Below are positions 44,236 through 53,612 of a stretch of DNA of 64,000 bases, piece after piece. Origin of the DNA: Bryobacteraceae bacterium (GTDB lineage: Bacteria; Acidobacteriota; Terriglobia; Bryobacterales; Bryobacteraceae); the NCBI GenBank assembly GCA_029975915.1, contig JARKOC010000352.1:1-64000 (forward strand), read 5' to 3'. Under the pieces are notes generated by a model, which saw only the letters and a program-made list of their open reading frames with translations, ran no database searches and was not told where the DNA came from. A program made the translations under genes and the position numbers. Each line of letters starts with the position of its first letter. Positions within the stretch are counted from its first letter, which is position 1.

Positions 44236-45693
44236 CTACTCTTTCAGCAGCAACGCCATAGCTTTATGGCCAAGCTGCTGCGCCACCGGCGGGTCCCAAT
44301 TCGAAAGCACCGCGACGACATATCCGCTCTCCGGCGCCATGCGCAAAATGGCGTTCATCCCAGGCGCCCCGCCAGAGTGGCCGATCACCCGCTTGCCATT
44401 TAGAGTGAAGTCCTCGAAGCCGTAGGCATACTTCGGTCCCCCGGCCCTCGGGATGTCCACCTTTCCAGTGGTGATGAGTTTTGTGAACTCGGCCGTCAAC
44501 AGCCTGTGGTTCAGCAGCGCCTGTGAGAACCGGTGCAGGTCAGCCAGCGTCGAGTGGGCGCCTCCGGCCGGACCACCGCGCGGCGGCAGCGTCGTCGTAT
44601 TGGCTCGCGTGGGGGGATCGAGATCGAGCACGTCATCGGTCCCGGAGCGGGTATAGCCGGCCGCCAGGCCCGGCTCCGGCTGCGAGCGGAAATCGTTCCC
44701 GCTGCGCGTCATGCCGGCCTTCCCGAAGACGTTTTTCTGAACGAAGTCGTAGTAGCTCATTCCAGAGACTCGCTCCACGATGATCCCGGCGACGTGCATC
44801 CCGGCGTTTGAGTAGCTCCAGGATGCGCCGGGTTCGAATCGCAGCGGCTTCGACGCGAAGAACTGGTAATAGTCCTCCAATTTCTTCAACTCGCCGCTCT
44901 TCTTTTCGAACTCGGGTCCGAAGTAGTCGCCCAGTCCCGACGTGTGCGTCAGCAGATGGTGTAGCGTCACCTTCTTCGCGACTTCGGGATTCGGGTAATC
45001 GGGCAGATAGGCCGCGATCGGCTCGTCGTATTTCAGCTTGCCGGCCTGCACCAACTGGGCCACCGCGACCGACGTGAACATCTTCGGCATCGAACCGAGA
45101 TGGAATTTGGTGTCGAGCGTGTTCGGCTCTCCCGTGGCGTTGTTCCGCTTCCCGAACGCCTCGCGGTAAAGGACCTCGCCACCCCTGGCGACCAGGATTG
45201 TTCCTGAAAACCTACTATCCTCCGCCAACGTCTTTGCGGCCTTGGCGATGATAGCTATCTTCTCTTTTTCACTGGTCCCAGGCGGGGCAATCAGGAGGCT
45301 GTCAGGCACGCTGCTCGCAATCGACTGATAACCCCAGCCCCGGATCAAGTGCGGCGGCGCGGATTCGGTGCCGAGCCGCATCGAGATCCTTGCCGGCTTC
45401 TGCTTACCCTTGAGAACTGCCTCAATCTCGTTTTCGCCGCGCGTCTCGATCCGTTCTACCTCAAAGCCGCCTGCCTGACGGCTCATGGCGCAAAGCCGGC
45501 GGGAAATTGCATCCACCGGCGCCGATTTGAAGTGCCCTTCGGTGAAGTTCTCCTTCACCCATCTCGCCGCTTTGGCCTCTTCGCAATCTGCCAATAGTCC
45601 AGCCAGTGTCCGCAGCCGCTGTTCGGCAGGCGTCTGCCCCGCTGCCGCCGCCGCCATCATCACCCAGAGTCCAAGAGTCTTTGTTTTTCGCAT
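44236..45693 (-). CDS. Serine beta-lactamase/class C-like hydrolase
   Basis: A 485-residue exported protein. Start at ATG 45693, with GGAGG upstream and a signal peptide (MRKTKTLGLWVMMAAAAAG). The N-terminal 140 residues are a non-catalytic domain. The hydrolase domain has the serine motif SMPK (S201, K204), the tyrosine motif YSN in WSYSNAGMHV, and a HSG in place of KTG (GHSGGAPG), as in esterase/peptidase members rather than true AmpC. Divergent from the LysR gene, an ampC-ampR-like arrangement, though antibiotic hydrolysis is not implied. Confidence 0.85.
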   Translation of the reverse strand: MRKTKTLGLWVMMAAAAAGQTPAEQRLRTLAGLLADCEEAKAARWVKENFTEGHFKSAPVDAISRRLCAMSRQAGGFEVERIETRGENEIEAVLKGKQKPARISMRLGTESAPPHLIRGWGYQSIASSVPDSLLIAPPGTSEKEKIAIIAKAAKTLAEDSRFSGTILVARGGEVLYREAFGKRNNATGEPNTLDTKFHLGSMPKMFTSVAVAQLVQAGKLKYDEPIAAYLPDYPNPEVAKKVTLHHLLTHTSGLGDYFGPEFEKKSGELKKLEDYYQFFASKPLRFEPGASWSYSNAGMHVAGIIVERVSGMSYYDFVQKNVFGKAGMTRSGNDFRSQPEPGLAAGYTRSGTDDVLDLDPPTRANTTTLPPRGGPAGGAHSTLADLHRFSQALLNHRLLTAEFTKLITTGKVDIPRAGGPKYAYGFEDFTLNGKRVIGHSGGAPGMNAILRMAPESGYVVAVLSNWDPPVAQQLGHKAMALLLKE

Positions 45694-45753
45694 CGTCGCT
45701 GCCTCCACTGTGTTGAACGCACCAGGACGACATTCGTTCAATGGATTGTACTG

Positions 45754-45773
45754 ATACTATGTATTCACAGTAT
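45754..45773. promoter_or_regulatory. Candidate LysR operator
   Basis: ATACTATGTATTCACAGTAT is an imperfect palindrome (ATACT...AGTAT with TG/CA inside) in the 78-base divergent region and runs into the LysR start codon at 45772. Its T-N11-A style symmetry fits LysR-family sites and suggests autoregulation and control of the divergent hydrolase. There is no obvious ribosome site for LysR here, so the transcript may be leaderless. Confidence 0.45.
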
Positions 45774-46695
45774 GAATATAGAAGCATTCGACCTTAATCT
45801 GCTCACTTCCTTGGAGGCGCTCATCGATGAGCGAAGCGTCACCCGCGCCGCGGCCCGCGTTGGATTAAGCCAGCCCGCCATGTCGAACGCCCTGGCCCGG
45901 TTGCGGGGCGCTCTCGAAGATCCTCTGCTGATGCGTGAAGGGACGCGAATGGTGCTCACTCCTCGGGCTGCAAGCCTTGCCCCACAGGTCCGTGAGGCGC
46001 TGGACCGTGTCCGCGCGATGCTCGCTCCACCGCCCGCATTCGACCCGCTCACTACATCGCGGACAATCACCATCGGGCTGTCGGACTACGTCGAGACGCT
46101 GCTGCTGCCCGGCCTGCTGCGCCGTTTGAGGCGCGCCGCGCCGTCGCTGACCCTGCGCTGCGTCCGGACACCCGATCTGTTTCTGGCTCCGGTTTCCCAC
46201 CTGGAGAGCGGGGCGATGGAACTCGCTATAGGTTTCTTTGGAGAAGCCCCGGCGCCGCACTCCGGACTGCTTTCTCAGCCTCTGTGGCACGAATCCAACG
46301 TGTGCGTTGCAGCTCGCCGCCATCCGCGGCTGAGAGGGCGCACTATCACGGAGACTCAATTCCTGGCTGAAGCCCACGCTGCCGTTTTCTACCGCCAGGA
46401 AGGCCCTGGACTGATGGACAATGTGCTGGCGGGCAGCGGCCACGCCCGCAAGATCAGCTTGGTGGTCCCGCACTTCCAATCGCTGTTCCATCAGATCGCC
46501 GCCAGCGACCTGATCGCGACGGCTCCCGCACGTCTGGCGCAGATGTATGCCCGATGGCTGCCTATCACGATCCGACCGCTGCCGGTGCGCTTCCCGGAAT
46601 TCCACCTGACGCTGGTCTGGCCTGGCCGGACCCATTCGGACCCCTGCCTCGCCTGGTTGCGCGGCGAAGTCGTGGAGTCGACCCGCGCCATTTAA
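45772..46695 (+). CDS. LysR-family transcriptional regulator
   Basis: A 307-residue protein. Winged helix-turn-helix at residues 5-65 (FDLNLLTSLEALIDERSVT, AARVGLSQPAMSNALARLR). Ligand-binding domain from about 95 (TITIGLSDYVETLLLPGLL). The effector pocket is of the NodD/LinR-like subgroup that starts M-x-L-x-x-x-D-L-N-L-L. It probably controls the divergently transcribed serine hydrolase and its own gene through the palindrome at its start. Inducer unknown. Confidence 0.92.
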   Translation: MNIEAFDLNLLTSLEALIDERSVTRAAARVGLSQPAMSNALARLRGALEDPLLMREGTRMVLTPRAASLAPQVREALDRVRAMLAPPPAFDPLTTSRTITIGLSDYVETLLLPGLLRRLRRAAPSLTLRCVRTPDLFLAPVSHLESGAMELAIGFFGEAPAPHSGLLSQPLWHESNVCVAARRHPRLRGRTITETQFLAEAHAAVFYRQEGPGLMDNVLAGSGHARKISLVVPHFQSLFHQIAASDLIATAPARLAQMYARWLPITIRPLPVRFPEFHLTLVWPGRTHSDPCLAWLRGEVVESTRAI

Positions 46696-46717
46696 AGCGG
46701 ATCATACTGGGATCGCT

Positions 46718-47431
46718 TCATTTGTACCAGTCCAGAATCCGCGTCTCGATGCCTGACCCGGCCAGCGCCTTCTCAAACACCGACAGGTCCGACCCCCGGT
46801 AGTGGAACGGGATGGCCACCTTCGGCCTGAACGCCTTCACGGCTTCGGCGGCCTCTTCCGGCGGCATCGTGTAAGGCAGGTTCATCGGAATCAGCGCTAC
46901 GTCGATGCCCTTCAGCGCCCGCATCTCCGGTGTGCCCTCGGTGTCGCCGGCGTTATAGAGACGGAAGCCGGCATAGGTGATGATGTAGCCGTTGCCCCGG
47001 CCTTTCGCATGGAACACCTGTCCCTCGGACGGGCCGCGCTTTATGTTGTACATCGGCACGGCTTCGATGTGCCACGGGCCGACTTGAGTCGATTCGCCGT
47101 TCTTCATCGCCCTGGCGCCTTCGATCTTTGCGGCGGCATCGGGCGAAGCGATGATAATGGACGACGATTTGCGGACCAGCGCCAGGGCCTTGAGGTCGAG
47201 GTGGTCGCCATGGGTGTCGGTGATGAGGATGAGGTCCGCCTGCGGGACGCCTGTGTAGTTGCCCTGGCTCCAAGGATCGCAGTGAAGCACCTGTCCTCCG
47301 GCTTCAAGCATGAAACTGGCATGGCGGATGGCGGTGAGCTTCAGGTTGCCCTTGGCGGTCTTGAACGTGGCCGCCGGATGCTGGGCACTCATGATGGAAC
47401 AAAAAGCGAAGACAGCAAGTAATGTGCGCAT
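46718..47431 (-). CDS. Exported MBL-fold metallohydrolase (UlaG-like)
   Basis: A 237-residue protein with a short signal peptide (MRTLLAVFAFCSIMSAQ). The metallo-beta-lactamase fold is shown by LTAIRHASFMLEAGGQVLHC, the metal motif TDTHGDHLD, a further NAGDTEG and IPFHYRG near the end. The UlaG-like group acts on phosphodiesters, lactones or similar bonds. The N-terminal signal implies a periplasmic location. Substrate unknown. Confidence 0.85.
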   Translation of the reverse strand: MRTLLAVFAFCSIMSAQHPAATFKTAKGNLKLTAIRHASFMLEAGGQVLHCDPWSQGNYTGVPQADLILITDTHGDHLDLKALALVRKSSSIIIASPDAAAKIEGARAMKNGESTQVGPWHIEAVPMYNIKRGPSEGQVFHAKGRGNGYIITYAGFRLYNAGDTEGTPEMRALKGIDVALIPMNLPYTMPPEEAAEAVKAFRPKVAIPFHYRGSDLSVFEKALAGSGIETRILDWYK

Positions 47432-47548
47432 ACGACACGAGTATAGGCCCGTTTCGAGTGGCTCGAAGCACTTGCGAAGCGATTCCGAAGCCTTCCGGCA
47501 TCGCCATTCGCCCGGCCGGCGCGCACAATGAGGCCGAAAGGATCCCGT

Positions 47549-48112
47549 ATGAGATACGTTGCCGTGGTTTGCCTCTTGCTCGCTGGCTGCCAGGGTGTGG
47601 TGAAGGACGAGGACGAAGCCCGTTTCAGGGACCAGCTAGGCTCGACCACCATTGCCGTCTACCCCGCCGTTGTCCGGGACCTCGGCCCCGCCGTCAACAC
47701 GAGGTGGGACCCGGAGTCCGCCAAAGAAATCGCCGGATGGCTCAACGAGAACGGTCTTGGCAAAGCCATCGTCGCCAGCGAAAAACCTCCCATCGCCGCC
47801 AAAGCCGGCATGAACCAGGCCAGGATGTTCCGGTCCAGTATCCGGGCCTTTGGCGAGTACGTAAAGGTGCATCCGCCAAACGCCGAATACGCCTGCATCG
47901 CCGAATACCTCATGATGCGCAACGGCACAGTTGGCGGAGTCCACGTCTATTTCGTCCGCAACGACGGCACTCCGGTCTTCGGCACGCTGTCAAACTCCCA
48001 CTTGAAGGAGTTCAAAAAAGTGAAACCCTTGTCGGTGCGCGACGCCAATCAGGTCGCGCTGGGTTCGCTCGAACGCCGCCTGCTCAAAGAGCGCTTCCTC
48101 TGGAAGCAATGA
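47549..48112 (+). CDS. Putative lipoprotein, unknown function
   Basis: A 187-residue protein. ATG 47549 follows AAAGGA and gives a clean lipoprotein signal with lipobox LLAGC (C14); ATG 47528 would add seven residues. The mature part is alpha/beta with STTIAVYPAVVRDLG and AGWLNENGLGKAIVASEK, resembling small envelope proteins that assemble or sense, but no family is recognised. The 3' end overlaps the convergent acetate kinase gene by 29 bases. Confidence 0.7.
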   Translation: MRYVAVVCLLLAGCQGVVKDEDEARFRDQLGSTTIAVYPAVVRDLGPAVNTRWDPESAKEIAGWLNENGLGKAIVASEKPPIAAKAGMNQARMFRSSIRAFGEYVKVHPPNAEYACIAEYLMMRNGTVGGVHVYFVRNDGTPVFGTLSNSHLKEFKKVKPLSVRDANQVALGSLERRLLKERFLWKQ

Positions 48113-49205
48113 GCGCCGCCGTGTCGCGGGCAATGAGAAGTTCCTCGTTGGTCGGGATCACCCAGACGCGGGTGCGCGCGCCGGAGGCCGACAGGTTGGC
48201 TTCCCTACCCTGACAGGCGGCGTTTGTAGCCTCGTCCAGCGCTATGCCCAACGCATCCAGATCCCGGCAAACGCGCGACCGGATGGCCGGCTGGTTCTCG
48301 CCGATGCCACCCGAGAAGACAATCGCATCGGCGCCGTTGAGGATGCCATAGAACGCGCCGACGTAGCGCCGGATGCGGTAGCAGAAGACGTCAATGGCCA
48401 GGCGCGCATTGGGTTCGCCTTGCCGCTCGTGTTCGAGCAGTTCGCGCATGTCGTTCGAGAGTCCCGACATACCGAGCAGGCCAGAACTGTTGTTCAGCAT
48501 CCGGTCAATTGTGGCGATGTCGAAGTTCTCCCACTCCATCAACCGGTAAATCAGAGCCGGATCAATGTCGCCCGATCGTGTTCCCATCACCAGGCCCTCC
48601 AGCGGCGTCACGCCCATCGTCGTGTCAACGGAGCGGCCTCGGGCGATCGCGCACGCCGAGCACCCGTTGCCCAAGTGGAGGGTGATCAGGTTGAAGTCCT
48701 CCGCCGGACGTCCATGGATTGCAGCGAAGCGCTGAGCGAGATAGCGGTGCGACGTGCCATGAAAGCCGTAGCGGCGGATCTTGTAGCGGTTCACCAGGTA
48801 GCGCGGCAGCGCGTAGGTGTGTGCCCCGGGTGGGATCGTCGAATGAAACGCCGTGTCGAAGACAGCGGCCTGCGGAATGCCAGGAAGCAGATGCAGGCAC
48901 GCTCTGATGCCAGCGACGTTCACCGGATTGTGTAGCGGCGCAACCTCGGCCAGTTCCAGGATGTTGCGGATCACTTCATCGTCGATCAGGACGGTTTCCG
49001 AGAAACGGTCGCCGCCATGGACGATCCGGTGGCCGACGCCTTCGATGCGCGGCGAATGGAGCAGGTCAAGCCCGCGGGCGATCGCCTCATCGTGCGTGAT
49101 GCCCTTGCACTCGACCACAGTCTTGCCGAGAAGCTGCTCCGTGGCGGTGTCAACCACCTGGAGCTTTACCGTCGCGCTGCCGGCGTTCACGGCCAGGATG
49201 ATCAC
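48084..49205 (-). CDS. ackA: Acetate kinase
   Basis: A 373-residue enzyme that interconverts acetyl phosphate and acetate, making ATP. GTG 49205 start. ASKHA-fold motifs: ILAVNAGSATVKLQVV, VGHRIVHGGDRFSE, AVFDTAFHSTIPP, RRYGFHGTSHRYLAQR, TLHLGNGCSACAI, MGVTPLEGLVMGTRSGDIDP and VFSGGIGENQPAIR. GTGA overlap with the pta stop makes a coupled pta-ackA operon. Confidence 0.96.
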   Translation of the reverse strand: MIILAVNAGSATVKLQVVDTATEQLLGKTVVECKGITHDEAIARGLDLLHSPRIEGVGHRIVHGGDRFSETVLIDDEVIRNILELAEVAPLHNPVNVAGIRACLHLLPGIPQAAVFDTAFHSTIPPGAHTYALPRYLVNRYKIRRYGFHGTSHRYLAQRFAAIHGRPAEDFNLITLHLGNGCSACAIARGRSVDTTMGVTPLEGLVMGTRSGDIDPALIYRLMEWENFDIATIDRMLNNSSGLLGMSGLSNDMRELLEHERQGEPNARLAIDVFCYRIRRYVGAFYGILNGADAIVFSGGIGENQPAIRSRVCRDLDALGIALDEATNAACQGREANLSASGARTRVWVIPTNEELLIARDTAALIASRGSAL

Positions 49206-50131
49206 GTAGCGACTCCGGAATGCGCCTGCAAGGCCGTGATCATTCCGGTGACGTAGATCTCATCGGCCGTTGCGGCGCGCGAAAGATCGTTGGCCGGCTT
49301 GTTCATGCCTTGCAGCATGGGGCCGAAGGCCGACGCCCCACCGAGCCATTCGACGAGCTTATAAACGATGTTGGCCGAGTTCAGATCCGGAAAAACGATG
49401 GCGTTGGCGCGATAGATGGAATCTTCGCCCGTCCGGACATCCAGGTGTGGGGCCCGGGCACGGAGGATCCGCGCCGCCTGCTCAGTCCGCTCGGGGTCTG
49501 ATGCTGGCAGCAGTCCGACAATGGGTTCGCACTCGAAGGCCATATGGGCGCTGCCGGCGGCCATCAAGGCGATGTCGGCGAGTTCGTTTGGCGTGGGATC
49601 GATCACCACGGCGCAGTCGGCGGCGATAAAGAGCCCGCGGCAACCGGCCTGTTCATTTGGCGTGCAAAGGACGAAGAAACTCGATACAGTCTTGACGCCC
49701 TTCTGAGCGCCGATGGCGTGAAGGGCCGCCCGGACAGTGACCGCGGTCGAATTCGCCGCCCCGCCGAGGAATCCGTCGGCGTCGCCAGTCGCGACCATGA
49801 GCGCGGCGAAATCCAATGGCCGCCGGGCGGCTTCCTGGGCATCGCGCGCCGTCGCGCCCCGGTGGCCGCGTCGTTTCAGATAGTAGTCGGCATATTTTTG
49901 TGTGGCCGGGTCGGTCTCGGGATTGTGGCGGCGCAGACCGTCGGCGGGCGCGTCCGTCTTCCGCGTGATCAGAACCGGTTCCAACAAGTCATTTGCCGCC
50001 AACCTCGCGGCAGCTTGAAGAACCCGCGGATCGTCGCCCTCCGGGAACACGATCCGCTTTTTCGGCCGCAATTCCTGCAGACGCACCTCGACCCGCTTCA
50101 GGAAATCCGCCGCTGGAGCGCTCAGGTGCAC
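49202..50131 (-). CDS. pta: Phosphate acetyltransferase
   Basis: A 309-residue enzyme that converts acetyl-CoA and phosphate to acetyl phosphate. It contains only the catalytic PTA_PTB domain: RIVFPEGDDPRVLQAAARL, TGDADGFLGGAANSTAVTVR, VSSFFVLCTP, FIAADCAVVIDPTPNELADI, and the C-terminal FPDLNSANIVYKLVEWLGG. It lacks the long regulatory N-terminus of the E. coli enzyme, as in short Pta forms. GTG start, 27 bases from the divergent YkgJ-like gene. First gene of pta-ackA. Confidence 0.94.
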   Translation of the reverse strand: MHLSAPAADFLKRVEVRLQELRPKKRIVFPEGDDPRVLQAAARLAANDLLEPVLITRKTDAPADGLRRHNPETDPATQKYADYYLKRRGHRGATARDAQEAARRPLDFAALMVATGDADGFLGGAANSTAVTVRAALHAIGAQKGVKTVSSFFVLCTPNEQAGCRGLFIAADCAVVIDPTPNELADIALMAAGSAHMAFECEPIVGLLPASDPERTEQAARILRARAPHLDVRTGEDSIYRANAIVFPDLNSANIVYKLVEWLGGASAFGPMLQGMNKPANDLSRAATADEIYVTGMITALQAHSGVAT

Positions 50132-50158
50132 GATCTTTCATTCTAGCCGCCCGGTATC

Positions 50159-50446
50159 ATGACAGAGAACATGGATTGCAGAATTGGCTGCGCGGCGTGC
50201 TGTATCGCCCCATCCATCACATCGCCCATCCCTGGCATGCCGGGCGGCAAGCCCGCCGGCATCCGCTGCATCCAACTCACATCCGATGGCCGCTGCCTGC
50301 TTTTCGGACTCCCGGAGCGTCCAGCCGTCTGTGTCTCATTGCGGCCGTCCATCGAGATGTGCGGCCAAAAGAACGAGGAGGCGATGACCCGCCTGGTCGC
50401 CCTTGAGCGCCTCACCTATCCGAACATTTCCGCACCCTGCTCCTAA
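50159..50446 (+). CDS. YkgJ-family cysteine-cluster protein
   Basis: A 95-residue protein with cysteines at DCRIGCAACCIAPS, IRCIQL, GRCLLFG, AVCVS and MCGQ, the spacing of the YkgJ/zinc- or iron-cluster family. Divergent from pta. Members are thought to bind a metal cluster, but the function is not known. Confidence 0.8.
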   Translation: MTENMDCRIGCAACCIAPSITSPIPGMPGGKPAGIRCIQLTSDGRCLLFGLPERPAVCVSLRPSIEMCGQKNEEAMTRLVALERLTYPNISAPCS

Positions 50447-50482
50447 CAGTACGAATCAGTACACTCTGAAGAGGAGCAATCA

Positions 50483-51433
50483 ATGTCAGAGAAAAAGATC
50501 ATCGTTGTTGCCGGCGCTACAGGCGCGCAAGGCGGCGGACTGGTCCGCGCCATCTTGAACGACCCTCAGGGCGGATTCGCCGTCCGCGCTCTCACCCGTG
50601 ACGTGAATTCGGAAAAGTCCCGTGAACTCTCAGCGCTCGGCGCCGAAGTCATCGCCTGCGATATTGGCGACGAAGCAGCCCTGACGAAAGCCTACCAGGG
50701 CGCTTACGGCGCTTATTGCGTCACGTTCTTTTGGGCCCACTTCTCGCCGGAACGTGAACTTGCCGAAGCCTCGGCCATGGCTCGCGCCGCGAAGGCGGCC
50801 GGCCTGAAGCACGTCATCTGGTCCACGCTCGAAGACACCCGCAAGTGGGTACCCCTGGACGACGATCGCATGCCCACGCTGATGGGCAAGTACAAGGTCC
50901 CGCATTTCGACGCCAAGGGTGAGGCGGATGAAGTCTTCCGGCAACTGGGTGTGCCGACGACCTTCCTGTTGACCTCGTTCTACTGGGACAATTTCATCTA
51001 CTTTGGATCCGGCCCGCAGAAAGGCCCCGACGGCCGTTTGGCCATCACTCTCCCGATGGGCGACCGCCCTTTGCCCGGCATCGCCGCAGAGGACATCGGC
51101 AAGTGCGCCTACGGGATCTTCAAGGCCGGCGGCGAGTTCATTGGCAAGACGGTCGGCATTGCGGGCGAACATTTAACCGGTTCCCAGATGGCCGCAGCCC
51201 TGAGCGCAGCGCTTGGCGCCGAAATCGGGTATAACGCTGTCGAACCGGCCGTGTTCCGGTCGTTTGGCTTCCCAGGAGCGGAAGACCTCGGCAACATGTT
51301 CCAGTTCAATCGCGACTTTTCGGATTATTTCACTTCAGTCCGCGATATCAACCTCTCCCGCAGGCTGAACCCCGGCCTTCAGGATCTGAATGCCTGGCTT
51401 GGCGCGAACGCGTCGAAGATCCCGATGCCCTGA
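50483..51433 (+). CDS. NmrA/HSCARG-like NAD(P)-binding protein
   Basis: A 316-residue atypical short-chain dehydrogenase. The Rossmann motif is VVAGATGAQGGGLVRAIL at residues 8-25, then VRALTRDVNSEKSRELSALG and VIWSTLEDTRKWV. Family members sense the NADPH/NADP ratio or reduce quinones. A clear GAGGAG ribosome site precedes ATG 50483. Stands alone between the YkgJ-like gene and the glycoside hydrolase. Confidence 0.87.
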   Translation: MSEKKIIVVAGATGAQGGGLVRAILNDPQGGFAVRALTRDVNSEKSRELSALGAEVIACDIGDEAALTKAYQGAYGAYCVTFFWAHFSPERELAEASAMARAAKAAGLKHVIWSTLEDTRKWVPLDDDRMPTLMGKYKVPHFDAKGEADEVFRQLGVPTTFLLTSFYWDNFIYFGSGPQKGPDGRLAITLPMGDRPLPGIAAEDIGKCAYGIFKAGGEFIGKTVGIAGEHLTGSQMAAALSAALGAEIGYNAVEPAVFRSFGFPGAEDLGNMFQFNRDFSDYFTSVRDINLSRRLNPGLQDLNAWLGANASKIPMP

Positions 51434-51556
51434 CCGGGAAAGCCGCAAATCCAGCCGCCGAACAAGGCCTCGCAGGCGGCCCTGATTTGCATATAGTGGA
51501 TGCGGAAGCCGCCCGGCGCTCAGCCTGTACCGGGCCATGGCCGAAGGAGTCTCCGC

Positions 51557-53422
51557 ATGACTGGTATGCCGCTCGCATCCACCGCCTTTGCTCTCCTGCT
51601 TGTATCACCGGCGATTGCCGCCCCGCAACGCGTCGTGTTCGAGGGAACAGAGGCGACTCAGCGATGGCCTTTGAAGGAACTTAACGCGGACCTGCCATCC
51701 GATTGGACCCCATTCAACTACCTGGTCCTGGAACTGAGGGCCTCGTCGCCGCAGCGCTTCTGGCTGACGTTCTACAGCGGCCAGACGGTCCAGCGCCGCC
51801 AGATGCATCCCCTGCCCGGCGTGTGGATTCGCGCCGCCGTGCCTTTGGAATACTACCGCCAACCGAACCGCTCGGGTCACGATCTGGCGTCGGTCGGCAA
51901 GGTGCCTCGCAACTCGTTCTGGATCAGCACCGGCGGCGTCTATGGCCCGCTCAACGCAGTTCAGGAGATTGGCGTAACGATGGTGGCGCCGCACCAGAAA
52001 CCCTCGCTCGAAATCCGTTCGGTCACCCTGGCCGAGGACGATCCCGGCTCTGAGATCATCGACAAGCTGCCCGTTGTCGACGAATTCGGCCAGTGGATTC
52101 CAGGCGACTGGCCGCGCAAAGTGAAGAACCTTGACCAGCTCAAAAAGGAGTGGGCGGCCGAGGCGGCCAGGCTTGGCAAGGGCGACTTCGGCTTCGGCAA
52201 GTATGGCGGTTACCTCAACACGCAGGTGAAAGCCACCGGATTCTTCCGCGTCGAAAAGATCGATGGCCGCTGGTGGTTCGTCGATCCCGAAGGCCACCTC
52301 TTTTTCTCAACCAGTTCAACCGGCATGGGCAATGGCGGCGGCGACTCCCGGCTCAGGGAGCGCGAGAAGTACCTGGCGGCCATGCCACCCACCGATCCGA
52401 ACCCGGCATTCGGGCGCAGGCCACGCACGGGCTTCTACTCCTGGAACCTGGCGCGCCGCCATGGCGGACCCGAGTCCGACGGCTGGATCGACCTCGCCCT
52501 CCGGCGGATGGACGACTGGGGGCTGAACACCATCGGCAACTGGAGCGACCAGCGGTTGTGGAACGCCAAACGCAAAGCCTACCAGGTGAACATGCGCGGC
52601 TGGGGCATGGGCCAGGGCTACCTGGGCATGCCCGACGTCTATTCCGACGAGTGGGTGAGACTCGTCGACAAGGAAGCGCAGGAACAGTGCGCGCCGCGCA
52701 AGGACGACCCCTGGCTGCTCGGCTACTTCGTCGCCAACGAGCCGCCCTGGGAGGGCCGGGAATCGCTGGTCGTCGATATCATCCTCGACCGCCCGCCCAG
52801 CGCCATCCAGCGCGAGGCCAAGGCCTTTCTGGCTGCCGGGGATACGCCCGAACGGCGGAAGCAGTTCATCTACAAGGCGTTCAACCGCTTCCTTGAGGTG
52901 ATCAATGCGGCGATCAAGCGCCATGATCCGAACCATCTGAACCTCGGTCTGCGATTTGGCGGAGGCGTGCCGCCCATCGAGATGCTGGAAGCGTCGAAAG
53001 CCTTCGACGTTTACTCGATGAACGTCTACTCGACCAACGTCAACCAGAAGGTGATGGACAGGATCTATGAAGTCACCGGCCGCCCGATCATCGTCGGCGA
53101 GTTCCATTTTGGCGTGCCCGAGCGCGGTCTGGCTCCCGGCCTGGTCCAGGTCCGAGACCAAGCCGAACGCGGGCTGGCGTATCGCTATTACGTCGAACAG
53201 GCTGCCTCGCACCCGGCCTTCATCGGGTCAAGCTGGTTCCAGTGGGTGGACCAGCCGTCGCTGGGCCGCATGGACGGCGAGAACTACAACATCGGCCTGG
53301 TCGATGTGATGGACCGCCCGTATCCGGAGATGATCGAGGCGATGAAGATCACGCACAAGCGTCTTCAGGCCGTTCATTCCGGCAGACTGCCGCCTTATGA
53401 CGTCCGGCCGCGCGCGCAATAG
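51557..53422 (+). CDS. Secreted glycoside hydrolase, beta-agarase (GH50)-like
   Basis: A 621-residue protein. Start at ATG 51557 after AAGGAG; upstream codons are not signal-like. Signal peptide MTGMPLASTAFALLLVSPAIAA, a beta-sandwich to about residue 160 (WFVDPEGHLFF marks the start of the barrel), then a clan-A barrel with the likely acid/base Glu in GYFVANEPPWEG and nucleophile Glu in IIVGEFHFGVPE. The final WFQWVDQPSLGRMDGENYN matches agarase-type GH50 enzymes. Substrate could be agar or another galactan. Confidence 0.75.
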   Translation: MTGMPLASTAFALLLVSPAIAAPQRVVFEGTEATQRWPLKELNADLPSDWTPFNYLVLELRASSPQRFWLTFYSGQTVQRRQMHPLPGVWIRAAVPLEYYRQPNRSGHDLASVGKVPRNSFWISTGGVYGPLNAVQEIGVTMVAPHQKPSLEIRSVTLAEDDPGSEIIDKLPVVDEFGQWIPGDWPRKVKNLDQLKKEWAAEAARLGKGDFGFGKYGGYLNTQVKATGFFRVEKIDGRWWFVDPEGHLFFSTSSTGMGNGGGDSRLREREKYLAAMPPTDPNPAFGRRPRTGFYSWNLARRHGGPESDGWIDLALRRMDDWGLNTIGNWSDQRLWNAKRKAYQVNMRGWGMGQGYLGMPDVYSDEWVRLVDKEAQEQCAPRKDDPWLLGYFVANEPPWEGRESLVVDIILDRPPSAIQREAKAFLAAGDTPERRKQFIYKAFNRFLEVINAAIKRHDPNHLNLGLRFGGGVPPIEMLEASKAFDVYSMNVYSTNVNQKVMDRIYEVTGRPIIVGEFHFGVPERGLAPGLVQVRDQAERGLAYRYYVEQAASHPAFIGSSWFQWVDQPSLGRMDGENYNIGLVDVMDRPYPEMIEAMKITHKRLQAVHSGRLPPYDVRPRAQ

Positions 53423-53612
53423 CTTGCCTGCATCGTAGCGCAGGCCAAGGAGGTCCGCGTGCAGATAAGGGCACAGTGGCCTGTCCTGACCGCGTTTCTG
53501 ATTCTTGCTGTTTCGCCTCGGTGACCGCATGCATGCGGTGGTTGCGGGCGGCCGCGAGTGGAATATTTCCTTGGTGAACCGCTCTTGTATCTGAAAGAAT
53601 GGGTCTCGATCC

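Noticed and set aside
44236..45693. Considered as an antibiotic-resistance AmpC
   Set aside because: The third motif is HSG, not KTG, and the long N-terminal domain is unlike AmpC.
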